Below the pieces are notes generated by a model, which saw only the letters and a list, made by a program, of their open reading frames with translations, was not told where the DNA came from and did no database searches. Shown here piece after piece: positions 1 through 5,354 of a stretch of 5,354 bases of DNA (positions are counted from its first letter, which is position 1; every line of letters begins with the position of its first letter). The DNA is from Xanthobacteraceae bacterium (GTDB taxonomy: Bacteria > Pseudomonadota > Alphaproteobacteria > Rhizobiales > Xanthobacteraceae). The DNA is taken from positions 1-5,354 of the forward strand of contig JASHYD010000385.1 in assembly GCA_030043175.1 (NCBI GenBank), in the 5' to 3' direction. A program made the translations under genes and the position numbers.

Positions 1-1310
1 TTACGCGGCACCCCGCCGTGCTGCTGGCAGTCGATCCGCGCTATGCACTAACCTATCTTTTTTTCGGCGGTGCTCACGGTTTTCTGGTCCTCGGCGGCGT
101 ATTTCTGTGTGTCACGGGCGCCGAAGCTCTTTATGCCGACATGGGTCATTTCGGGGCGCGGCCGATTCGGTTTGCCTGGTCGGCCTTGGTGTTTCCGAGC
201 CTCGTCCTCAACTATGCGGGTCAAGCTGCACTCGTTCTTCAGGGCGAGTCCAGTTCCGAGAACATCTTCTTCAGGCTTTGCCCCTCGGCGCTGCTTATTC
301 CCCTCGTTGTGCTCGCCACCGTTGCTACGATCATTGCGAGCCAATCAATCATTACGGGTGCCTTCTCGATGACACGGCAGGCTATTCAACTTGGCTGGCT
401 GCCGAGATTGCAGATCACGCAGACTTCGGCTCAAGGATATGGGCAGATATATGTTGGAGTCGTCAATTGGCTTTTGATGATCGTAACTGTCGGTCTCACG
501 ATCGGGTTCGGCAAGTCTGATAACCTTGCAGCAGCCTACGGCATAGCGGTCTCGGCGACCATGCTGATGACTTCGGTTCTGCTGTTCATTGCCATGCGCG
601 AGATCTGGCAGTGGAGTGCTGCCGCAGCAGGGGGGCTGGCGGGGATCTTTTTCGTCGTGGATGCGGCTTTTTTCTCGGCCAATCTCACGAAGGTGGCCGA
701 GGGTGGATACGTGCCGCTCCTGCTCGCGGGTTGCGGTTATTTCATCATGGTGGTTTGGCACGTGGGAGCCGCAGCAGTATCAAACCGCTTGCGTGAGACG
801 ATTGTGCCGATCGAGAATTTCATGGCGAAGATCCACGAGAAACAGATTCCGCGCGTTCCGGGGACGGCCGTTTTCCTGACCCGCACGCAACGCGACGCCC
901 CGCCGGTGCTCGTGTGGCACCTCAAGCACAACCGGGCGCTTCACGAACGGTTGTTCATACTGACCGTCGAAACAGAGTCTGTACCCAGGTTTAGAGGCGT
1001 CACACGGCTCACCGTCAACGAGATCGCGCCCAACCTCTGGCGCGCCCGCGCTCGCTACGGCTTCATGGAGCGCCCGAACATTCCAGCCCTCTTGCAAGAG
1101 GCACGAGCTCATGGATGCAATCTCGGGCTTGATGACGTGACTTATTACGTGGGGCATGAGACCATAGTTCATCGCGAGGATCGCCACGGGTTGCCACATT
1201 GGTTGGAAAGGTTTTTTGCATTCATGCAGCGCAACTCCGTTCACGTTAGCGATTTCTTCCGTCTGCCTCCAGACGCGGTGGTAGAGATCGGCCGGCAGAT
1301 TTCAATCTGA
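1..1310 (+). CDS. kup: Kup potassium uptake permease, C-terminal two thirds (5' end outside window)
   Basis: Low-affinity K+ importer of the Kup/HAK/KUP family, which works as a K+/H+ symporter in the inner membrane. The frame is open to the left edge (first full codon at 3), so the GTG at 18 is not the true start. About 435 residues are visible against a usual 620-640. Family hallmarks are VTGAEALYADMGHFG (about 111-155), the segment containing SQSIITGAFSMTRQA (about 345-390), and NLAAAYGIAVSATM (about 523-564). Roughly seven hydrophobic spans lie before base 780. They are followed by the cytoplasmic C-terminal domain, with VPGTAVFLTR, LKHNRALHERLFILT and the terminal pattern QRN...FFRLPPDAVVEIG. 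The stop is TGA at 1308-1310. The visible frame has no break. The family assignment is firm; transport itself is inferred from the family. Confidence 0.96.
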   Translation, partial: TRHPAVLLAVDPRYALTYLFFGGAHGFLVLGGVFLCVTGAEALYADMGHFGARPIRFAWSALVFPSLVLNYAGQAALVLQGESSSENIFFRLCPSALLIPLVVLATVATIIASQSIITGAFSMTRQAIQLGWLPRLQITQTSAQGYGQIYVGVVNWLLMIVTVGLTIGFGKSDNLAAAYGIAVSATMLMTSVLLFIAMREIWQWSAAAAGGLAGIFFVVDAAFFSANLTKVAEGGYVPLLLAGCGYFIMVVWHVGAAAVSNRLRETIVPIENFMAKIHEKQIPRVPGTAVFLTRTQRDAPPVLVWHLKHNRALHERLFILTVETESVPRFRGVTRLTVNEIAPNLWRARARYGFMERPNIPALLQEARAHGCNLGLDDVTYYVGHETIVHREDRHGLPHWLERFFAFMQRNSVHVSDFFRLPPDAVVEIGRQISI

Positions 1311-1350
1311 GCGGAACCCCGCCTTCGCAGGACGGGTAAAGGCGCGAGAG

Positions 1351-1371
1351 GCTTCGCCGTTCATACGAAGC
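1351..1371 (+). other. Hairpin downstream of kup
   Basis: A perfect 6-base stem GCTTCG / CGAAGC (1351-1356 and 1366-1371) with a 9-base loop lies 41 bases after the kup stop. No run of T follows, so it is not a typical intrinsic terminator. It could stabilise the 3' end of the kup message, or it could be chance. Confidence 0.25.
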
Positions 1372-1415
1372 GTCAGGGCCGCGCCGTGCCTTGCGCTGAG
1401 GTCAAAGCCTAGCTT

Positions 1416-1459
1416 AACTTAGTTGTAAGTTGACCGTCGGCCAAATCGCCCCAAAGATT
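1416..1459 (+). promoter_or_regulatory. Possible weak promoter with overlapping inverted repeat
   Basis: An inverted repeat AACTTA-gttg-TAAGTT spans 1416-1431, and its right end overlaps TTGACC (1430-1435), a good -35-like hexamer. The best -10-like match at suitable spacing is AAGATT (1454-1459, 18-base gap), which matches TATAAT at only three positions. If real, it would drive the small membrane protein gene at 1529, with the repeat placed as an operator. The -35 is visible; its use as a promoter is inference. Confidence 0.3.
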
Positions 1460-1513
1460 AAGTCAAAAAAGCAGGCTGGTCATGAGGGCCGTCCGCTGCA
1501 ACGTCCCTCGACT

Positions 1514-1520
1514 AGGGAGG
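1514..1520 (+). promoter_or_regulatory. Strong ribosome binding site for the small membrane protein
   Basis: AGGGAGG lies 8 bases before the ATG at 1529. It decides the start: the same frame is open from an upstream ATG at 1430, but that ATG has no comparable site and would add a charged leader unlike a membrane segment. Confidence 0.7.
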
Positions 1521-1528
1521 GCTCCCAC

Positions 1529-1651
1529 ATGGAGTTTCTGGCAGAAACGTTTGCCGTCTTCGGCATCACATTCCAATTCTGGATGCCGATCATCGTCGGC
1601 GCGGGGGCGCTGTACATTTTGTACCTGTGGAAGCGTGGTCAATTGAATTGA
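1529..1651 (+). CDS. 40-residue single-span membrane protein of unknown function
   Basis: I do not recognise this protein. It begins MEFLAETFAVFGITFQFW and continues into a hydrophobic segment (about residues 17-34, PIIVGAGALYILYLW), ending in the short basic tail KRGQLN. That is the form of a one-span inner-membrane micropeptide, with the basic end predicted to be cytoplasmic. A strong Shine-Dalgarno sequence sits at ideal distance. It lies 218 bases downstream of kup on the same strand, and it could have its own promoter. Tiny hydrophobic subunits such as KdpF accompany other potassium transporters and are a structural analogy only; the sequence does not resemble KdpF. An alternative is a small subunit of a respiratory or other membrane complex. 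Coding status is likely; function is unknown. Confidence 0.68.
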   Translation: MEFLAETFAVFGITFQFWMPIIVGAGALYILYLWKRGQLN

Positions 1652-2490
1652 GATGGTTCCCGTGCGGCCCCGGGCGCATTGCTTAACGCTGCCGGGCTTG
1701 ATGCCGTGACTGCGCCACCTCTTTTGTGAGGTCTGGGCTAATCTACCCGGAAACTTCGCTGACGGTCGACGAGGATTAAAACGGCGCCGTCGAATGGGCC
1801 ACAAATGGCAGATGAGCGCCGAGGGACGGGTTTCGTGGGGGGTCGGTTGTACAGCGCGGCTAACTCAACCACGTCCACGGCACCCTTGTCGAAACGCCGC
1901 AGGTGCAAGGGTTCAACCTAGATCCGTTCAACGCGTCCATTGGACCCCGTACCCGCTGCCAGCAAATTCCTTCGTTCGTGCCCACCTCCGATGGAGGAGC
2001 TACGGGGCAGCGTGATTTAATCTGCCATTGTGAAAACCAGCGCCGACGGGTCGTTGCCCGCTTCCACGGGGCTGTCGAGGTCGCCCCCTCCAGACGGCAG
2101 CAGCTGGTGGCATCTCGGGACGGAACGCAATCGGAGTGCTCTGCTGGCGGGCGCGTCGGGCGCTGAAGTCGGCGCAGCGACGGCCTACTCTCGCGATTCG
2201 ACTGCGTTCCCACCATCAAAGAAACCGCGGCAATCCATGAATCGGTGAACCCTCCCTGCGCATGATGATCCGCGAACGGTGCCGGCCGCAGGTTACCGCC
2301 GCAATATTGGGCCGCGAGCAGATCGCTCGGCAGCTTGGCCGCATAAGCCGTGCCTAGACGCAAAACCGAGCGAGGAGACAGCCGACCCGGACACGATGAC
2401 GAGCGACCGCGCCGCACGTCGCAACTCATTGGGAACGGCCGAGTTTGACTTTGGAAAGGCTGGGGTGTTGAGAACCATGGAGCGAGCGTC
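1652..2490. other. Gene-poor stretch with no convincing gene
   Basis: About 840 bases lie between the small membrane protein and the exported protein gene. The open frames are rich in Arg, Pro and Ser, show no recognisable motif and have no good ribosome binding site. A short hairpin ACCTC-ttttgt-GAGGT (1717-1732) follows the small membrane gene, but no T tract follows it. A second tiny one, CCTCC-gat-GGAGG, lies at 1985-1997. The longest open frame is on the minus strand (2618 back to 1860). It runs antisense through the exported protein gene and I judge it non-coding. The stretch may be decayed coding DNA, but I could not assign any fragment. Confidence 0.5.
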
Positions 2491-2763
2491 ATGATGCGCA
2501 AAATCGTGCTGAGTTTGGCTGCCGCAGCGATCGCCACAGCCGGGCCGACATTGAGTGCGCCGGCCATGCACGGTGCGGGCGCCGGTGGGGCGCGTGCTGC
2601 CGGTAATGGGCGGCACATCAGCGGCGCCTACGGCCGGGCCTCTGCAGGTGGCCACGGGTACGGCATGTGTTGGACTCGCGAGTGGTCACACTATGGTGGG
2701 CGCAACAGGTGGGTGTGCGGTGCGCATTACGGCCGTCACGTGACCAACAAGCGCGGACCATAG
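2491..2763 (+). CDS. Small exported Gly/His/Trp-rich protein, unknown function
   Basis: The 90-residue product has a clear Sec-type signal peptide: MMRK, a hydrophobic core (about residues 5-17) and a plausible cleavage after LSA (residue 23). The mature part of about 67 residues is rich in Gly, His, Arg and aromatic residues, with two cysteines (60 and 76) flanking a Trp/Tyr-rich stretch. It is probably a small periplasmic or secreted protein, possibly with one disulfide. GGAG (2479-2482) stands 8 bases before ATG 2491; ATG 2494 is an alternative start. Short exported proteins of this style with one Cys pair and CW/WVC motifs are common and mostly uncharacterised in Bradyrhizobium-like genomes (from memory). 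No neighbour suggests a role. Confidence 0.66.
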   Translation: MMRKIVLSLAAAAIATAGPTLSAPAMHGAGAGGARAAGNGRHISGAYGRASAGGHGYGMCWTREWSHYGGRNRWVCGAHYGRHVTNKRGP

Positions 2764-2945
2764 CCACTCCGGGGCAATCACAGGCCGTAGCAAACACACC
2801 AATCGTCATAACCAGGCACGAAACGATGGCCCGCCATGAAAAGACGTAATGGCGAAGAAACCCCCACTGAAAGAGCCTATTTATGCGATCCCATTTTATG
2901 CTTTCATCGACGCGTTCCGGTCCGACCCGGATAGCAGAGAAACTT

Positions 2946-3170
2946 ATGAGAATATTTGCAATCGCATTGTTCGCCACTTCGCTCGGCTGGACGTCGGCCT
3001 ACGCAATAACGTGTACTCAAATAGGCAGGGTTGCCTTGCAAACAAGCAATCCGTATCAAACACTCCCATCAGGTATATTGCTCCGGCAAATGGGCCGAAT
3101 GCGTGAAGAGTGGTGGAATGGTCAATTTACAATTCACACGTCGACCAGCCGAAAAGCGCTGAGGACTTGA
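2946..3170 (+). pseudogene. Probable broken N-terminus of a TRAP-type solute-binding protein (DctP-like)
   Basis: ATG 2946 opens a clean signal peptide, MRIFAIALFATSLGWTSAYA. The frame stops after 74 residues at 3170, where DctP-family periplasmic binding proteins run to about 320-340. The end of the visible part (LRQMGRMREEWWNGQFTIHT, about 3083-3142) resembles the early DctP region, where the pattern is roughly 'MG..v.E.TNG...I.vf...LG'. Between signal and match the sequence is longer than expected and does not align, which suggests compensating frameshifts. No later DctP segment is visible in any frame. In the family, the protein binds carboxylates or similar solutes for a DctQM permease, and no permease gene is present. 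An overlapping frame from ATG 2849 is less convincing. The alternative is an unrelated 74-residue exported protein. Confidence 0.4.
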
Positions 3171-3752
3171 CGCATATTGCTTGCGCGGCTTCTTTGCGCC
3201 TGGGTCTGCCACGGTTCTACCAAATAGCCACGCCGTCTGCGTCTTCTTCAGTAATGGCGGAGGCCCATATATCTTTCACGTGCCGGCGTAAGAAACGGAC
3301 CTTGAGGTTCCGGCAGACGGGGTCCGCAGCTAGCGTTGCTCGCAGCGACCGCAGGCGTATTGCCGGTCCGCTCGATTTGAAGCGGCAGATGGACGTTCGG
3401 ATCCGCATGGCAGATTCTCGAGCAGAATTGGCTTGGCGTTACCGACCTCCTGCAAATCCCCAGAACCGATCTTGACCCCGAGGATGAAGGGCAGGCACCT
3501 CCATCATTCTCGACCAGCACCAGTTCCGCTTTGTTCGCGGCCGCCATTGATCACTCACATGTGGCGAATGCTCGATCGTCAGGACGGGCCATTGAACTCG
3601 TGTCATGGGTTCGACCCGCCCGCTAATCGAGTTTTGCTCGATTTGATGATGGGAAATGCCGGTGGCGTCCTCACAGAAGTCGTCGAACTCCAGACTCGTG
3701 TTCGAGGCGGTTCCGCGCGCGATGTCATTTCGACGTTGAGCCTTTGATTGAG
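3171..3752. other. Stretch without a convincing gene; ambiguous minus-strand fragments
   Basis: No frame gives a recognisable protein. On the minus strand, short protein-like pieces appear in different frames: one beginning MAAANKAELVLVENDGGAC (from 3547), and one reading LPFILGVKIGSGDLQEVGNA followed by KPILLENLPC (within about 3494-3330). Together they could be a frameshifted remnant. A minus-strand frame from ATG 3768 to 3439 overlaps the end of the small gene at 3753-3965, but it has an unconvincing composition. A hairpin lies at 3625-3643. Confidence 0.35.
3625..3643. other. Hairpin, 7-base stem
   Basis: AATCGAG (3625-3631) and CTCGATT (3637-3643) are perfect complements around the loop TTTTG. 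It lies about 110 bases beyond the stop of the minus-strand gene ending at 3753, so it could act in the 3' region of that transcript. There is no T tract on either side. Confidence 0.3.
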
Positions 3753-3965
3753 TCAGAGTCGAGCACATCGCTTGGCCCGCGCGACGCGGTAGTGCTCGTT
3801 CAGCTTCGGTGCCCAGCCGCAGTCGCAGATTTCGTACTCCTGTCCTGGATCATCGAACCATGCCCTGAAACCAGCGAAGCCAAGTCGCAGCGTTGGCCGC
3901 ACGTGATTATGGACAAGCACTTTGCCCGCCGGCACGGCCTTCGGCAGGTTGAAAACATACTCCAT
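3753..3965 (-). CDS. 70-residue protein with CDCGW motif, unknown function
   Basis: I do not recognise the family. The product begins MEYVFNLPKAVPAGKVLVHN. Notable parts are VHNHVRP (residues 18-24), GFRAWF (32-37), a CDCGW motif (47-51) and HYRVAR (58-63), with a short basic tail. The spread of aromatic, Pro and Gly residues looks like a real folded small domain rather than a shadow frame. The His pair near the start and the Cys pair could bind a metal, which is inference. ATG 3965 follows the stop of the upstream minus-strand gene by only 3 bases, with a purine-rich GAAGAG 6 bases before it, so the two are probably co-translated. No signal peptide or membrane span is seen, so it is likely cytoplasmic. 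Confidence 0.55.
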   Translation of the reverse strand: MEYVFNLPKAVPAGKVLVHNHVRPTLRLGFAGFRAWFDDPGQEYEICDCGWAPKLNEHYRVARAKRCARL

Positions 3966-3968
3966 ATG

Positions 3969-4178
3969 TCACTCTTCTGATGTGTCCCCCCATAGCGCTT
4001 CGTTATAACGCCGGAGCCGGATCGGCTTATGGTCGCATTCTCGACGTTCGGCAAAGAAAATACGTTGGGTCTTCCGGGAACCATGGCTCGCACCACCACT
4101 GCGGACACTGACGTGACGACGCACGAAATCCCGATCCATCCCTGGACAATCGGTGCAAGCGGGAAGCATCCATGGCAT
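3969..4178 (-). CDS. 69-residue Arg-rich protein with CxxC motif, unknown function
   Basis: I do not recognise this protein. From ATG 4178 it starts MPWMLPACTDCPGMDRDFV, giving a CxxC pair at residues 8 and 11, and ends with RYNEALWGDTSEE. It is basic in the middle and acidic at the end. GGAGAGA (4194-4188) lies 9 bases before this ATG and supports the start. The frame stays open upstream to a TTG at 4391, which would give 140 residues and add CAKCH (about 4298-4284), a pattern matching a heme c site. However, no signal peptide precedes CAKCH and the rest does not resemble a cytochrome, so I prefer the short form. The next gene starts 3 bases after its stop, suggesting a two-gene operon. The kup relic ends just upstream on the same strand. 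Coding status is uncertain. Confidence 0.4.
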   Translation of the reverse strand: MPWMLPACTDCPGMDRDFVRRHVSVRSGGASHGSRKTQRIFFAERRECDHKPIRLRRYNEALWGDTSEE

Positions 4179-4187
4179 CGATGCGGG

Positions 4188-4205
4188 TCTCTCCGGAGGG
4201 AGAGA
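4188..4205 (-). promoter_or_regulatory. Hairpin that would bury a ribosome binding site
   Basis: In the minus-strand transcript, UCUCUCC (4205-4199) can pair over seven bases with GGAGAGA (4194-4188) around a 4-base loop. GGAGAGA is the candidate Shine-Dalgarno sequence for the ATG at 4178. The pairing is visible in the sequence; a regulatory role is inference and depends on that start being used. Confidence 0.35.
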
Positions 4206-4399
4206 GCGCATTTTATGCCTCAGCTTGCGCCGGCCTGACTCGTCACGCTGGGTCAGATTGGGATGTCCTGGGCCATCGCGGGAGTGGCATTTTGCACATT
4301 TGCCACCATGCGCTATGAGGCGTCGATAGATAACCGGGCGCGAGCAGGTCCTTCCGCCGCTCAAGCTCCCACCTTCAAACTTGGACTGCAAACTTCGAC

Positions 4400-4740
4400 T
4401 TAGCTGCCGAGTACGATCACCCGGTTCGATCGAATGCGGAAGAGTTCCGTTGCCGGCAACGCGTTACGATGCATGGCCTCGACCGACCTGCCGGCGAAGC
4501 GCACCCAAGCGTGATGCGTGAACTCCTGCGATGAACTCCTTGAGCACCGTCCTATCGCGCTCGAGATTTTTTTCGCCAGTGCAACGACGCCTCGCCGCCA
4601 CGGCGATGGCAAAAAAACAGCATCGCGCCCGCCGCGAGCGGCACCCAGCCGCCCTCAAGCACCTTCATCATATTGGCGGTAACGAGGTCAACGATGACGA
4701 AGAGGCCAGCGGCCGCCACGCTCGCGAGCCGGCCCAGCCT
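4400..4740 (-). pseudogene. kup: Relic of a second kup gene: frameshift plus internal deletion
   Basis: Three pieces of a Kup permease follow in order on the minus strand. The first (about 4740-4618) covers a late membrane span and the family signature, reading VIVDLVTANMMKVLEGGWVP; compare 'D..FF.ANl.Kv..GGw.Pl'. The two Phe of that signature are missing. A run of seven T in the minus reading (4617-4611) breaks the frame. Dropping one T lets it continue as MLFFAIAVAARRR and then EKNLERDRTVLKEFI (to about 4530), the cytoplasmic linker. After ASRL the frame is lost, and the last piece (4474-4400, a third frame) is the extreme C-terminus, MHRNALPATELFRIRSNRVI, followed by a TAA stop. About 100 residues between linker and C-terminus are missing, as is the entire N-terminal half. 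It differs enough from the kup at the left edge to be a separate paralogue, not a recent copy. Confidence 0.83.
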
Positions 4741-5119
4741 CCCCCTTCGTGTATGGGGTCCAACCGCGCCGACCAGTCCCGCGCGAGGACCTGGCATCAA
4801 GCCGGTTCCGCAGGGCTCGCGCGCAGATTCGAGCGCGACGCTCGGCCTTTCGTAGGCCTCCCTGAAGCGGCCTAATCATCGACAAAACATTGTTCGGAGT
4901 CGTGGCAGGGCCTGCCGCGCTCGGGACTTGATTCGGGGACCCACTTCATTTCCCGCTGAAGCCACGCAAGTCTGGGGCACAGGCATGATAGCGCAGAGGC
5001 GATTGCTCTAATAAGTCACACCGCTGCCTTGCAGACGTACACTGATCTTCTTTTCGTGTTGTCTGTTGTCAGCAATTGCAGAGCCAGCGTTGCTTCTTCT
5101 GAGAGCGCGAAAACAAAAT
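4741..5119. other. Intergenic stretch without a recognised gene
   Basis: Neither strand shows a recognisable protein. I looked for the missing upstream part of the kup relic on the minus strand here and did not find it. Open frames at 4741-4885 are Arg-rich and lack motifs. From about 5036 the base composition turns distinctly richer in A and T, leading into the control region of the response regulator. Confidence 0.5.
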
Positions 5120-5146
5120 ATATTATCATAATATTATTCTTTGACA
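5120..5146 (+). promoter_or_regulatory. AT-rich control region with 15-base palindrome and TTGACA box
   Basis: ATATTAT-c-ATAATAT (5120-5134) is a perfect inverted repeat of 7+1+7 bases. The overlapping ATAATATTAT (5128-5137) is also a perfect palindrome. A consensus -35 hexamer TTGACA follows at 5141-5146, but the bases 16-19 positions downstream (around 5163-5171) show no -10-like sequence. It is therefore either a weak or activated promoter, or the box is fortuitous. The whole segment 5108-5160 is A/T-rich in otherwise GC-rich DNA, as expected for a promoter or a nucleoid-protein binding site upstream of the response regulator gene. Confidence 0.45.
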
Positions 5147-5182
5147 CCAAAAAAAGTAATACTCGACGCTTCGCTATGATTC

Positions 5183-5188
5183 AGAGAG
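5183..5188 (+). promoter_or_regulatory. Ribosome binding site deciding the response regulator start
   Basis: AGAGAG ends 8 bases before ATG 5197. An in-frame ATG at 5176 has only pyrimidine-rich sequence before it, so 5197 is the better start. Confidence 0.55.
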
Positions 5189-5196
5189 TTACGATC

Positions 5197-5354
5197 ATGC
5201 GCGAAAATCGCAAGAAGATCCTCTGCATCGAAGATGATCATGAAACGGCAGAATTGATCGCCGAAGAACTTGTAGATCGCGGGTTCGACGTGCAGGTAAC
5301 CTATGATGGCACGAAAGGTTATTCCGCTATTCTGAAGTCGACCCCGGATCTCGT
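5197..5354 (+). CDS. Response regulator receiver domain, N-terminal part (cut by right edge)
   Basis: The 52 complete residues form the start of a CheY-like receiver domain: strand KKILCIEDD (residues 6-14) with the acidic pocket E12/D13/D14, helix ETAELIAEELVDRGFDV (16-32), then YDGTKGYSAILKSTPDLV (36-53). The phosphoacceptor Asp expected in the following 'DxxMP' strand falls just past the window edge. Such proteins receive phosphate from a sensor histidine kinase in the cytoplasm. The visible part cannot show whether it is a stand-alone receiver or carries an output domain. It resembles receiver proteins of Bradyrhizobium relatives (from memory). A start at 5176 would add seven residues. 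It is transcribed away from the kup relic and has its own AT-rich upstream region. Confidence 0.92.
   Translation, partial: MRENRKKILCIEDDHETAELIAEELVDRGFDVQVTYDGTKGYSAILKSTPDL

Noticed and set aside
780..1244. 154-residue open frame on the minus strand
   Set aside because: Shadow of kup; it lies wholly inside the conserved C-terminal domain coding sequence.
1351..1371. Intrinsic terminator for kup
   Set aside because: The hairpin is real on paper, but no T run follows; listed only as a hairpin.
1430..1528. In-frame upstream start adding 33 residues to the small membrane protein
   Set aside because: No ribosome binding site at the upstream ATG, while AGGGAGG is ideally placed before ATG 1529; the added part is charged and unlike a leader.
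1860..2618. 252-residue open frame on the minus strand
   Set aside because: Long for chance, but rich in Arg, Pro and Ser, without a motif or clear ribosome binding site, and antisense to the exported protein gene with its signal peptide and Shine-Dalgarno sequence.
2849..3106. 85-residue plus-strand frame starting MAKKPPLKEP
   Set aside because: It overlaps the signal-peptide frame at 2946, has no good ribosome binding site and shows no recognisable domain; kept only as an alternative.
3439..3768. 109-residue minus-strand frame overlapping the end of the gene at 3753-3965
   Set aside because: The overlap suggested a third operon gene, but the composition is unconvincing and there is no motif or clear ribosome binding site.
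4531..4875. 114-residue plus-strand frame
   Set aside because: It is antisense to the kup relic, whose Kup motifs are clear, and its Arg/Ala/His-rich sequence is typical of a shadow frame.
1..5354. CRISPR array, tRNA or rRNA genes, insertion sequence ends, integrase or transposase
   Set aside because: No regularly spaced repeats, no cloverleaf or rRNA-like sequence, and no transposase or integrase motif seen on either strand.

Overview
The window looks like alphaproteobacterial DNA. The Kup protein and the response regulator read like those of Bradyrhizobium and its relatives (Nitrobacteraceae); this is recognition from memory, not a search. Gene density is low, and broken gene pieces lie between a few intact genes. 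That suggests an accessory or decaying chromosomal region, such as an island or a rearrangement scar.

Layout, left to right. Bases 1-1310 (+) hold the last two thirds of a potassium uptake permease, kup, cut by the left edge. After about 220 bases with a hairpin and a small inverted repeat comes a 40-residue single-span membrane protein (1529-1651, +) with a strong ribosome binding site. Bases 1652-2490 carry no convincing gene. A small exported Gly/His/Trp-rich protein follows at 2491-2763 (+). Around 2946-3170 (+) a signal peptide leads into what looks like a broken N-terminus of a TRAP-type periplasmic binding protein. Bases 3171-3752 hold only ambiguous fragments.

The minus strand then carries two closely spaced small genes of unknown function, both with paired cysteines (3969-4178 and 3753-3965). 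Upstream of them on the same strand is a relic of a second, different kup (about 4740-4400). It has a frameshift at a 7-base homopolymer and an internal deletion that joins the middle of the protein to its extreme C-terminus. Bases 4741-5119 appear empty. An AT-rich segment with a perfect 15-base palindrome precedes the start of a response regulator (5197 to the right edge, +).

Working together: the intact kup would import K+ with protons at the inner membrane. The small membrane protein behind it may act in the same membrane, but nothing shows a partnership. The response regulator is a separate unit with its own AT-rich control region. I see no sign of a coherent new system. The points most worth following are the kup relic, the small membrane protein beside kup and the paired minus-strand mini-genes.
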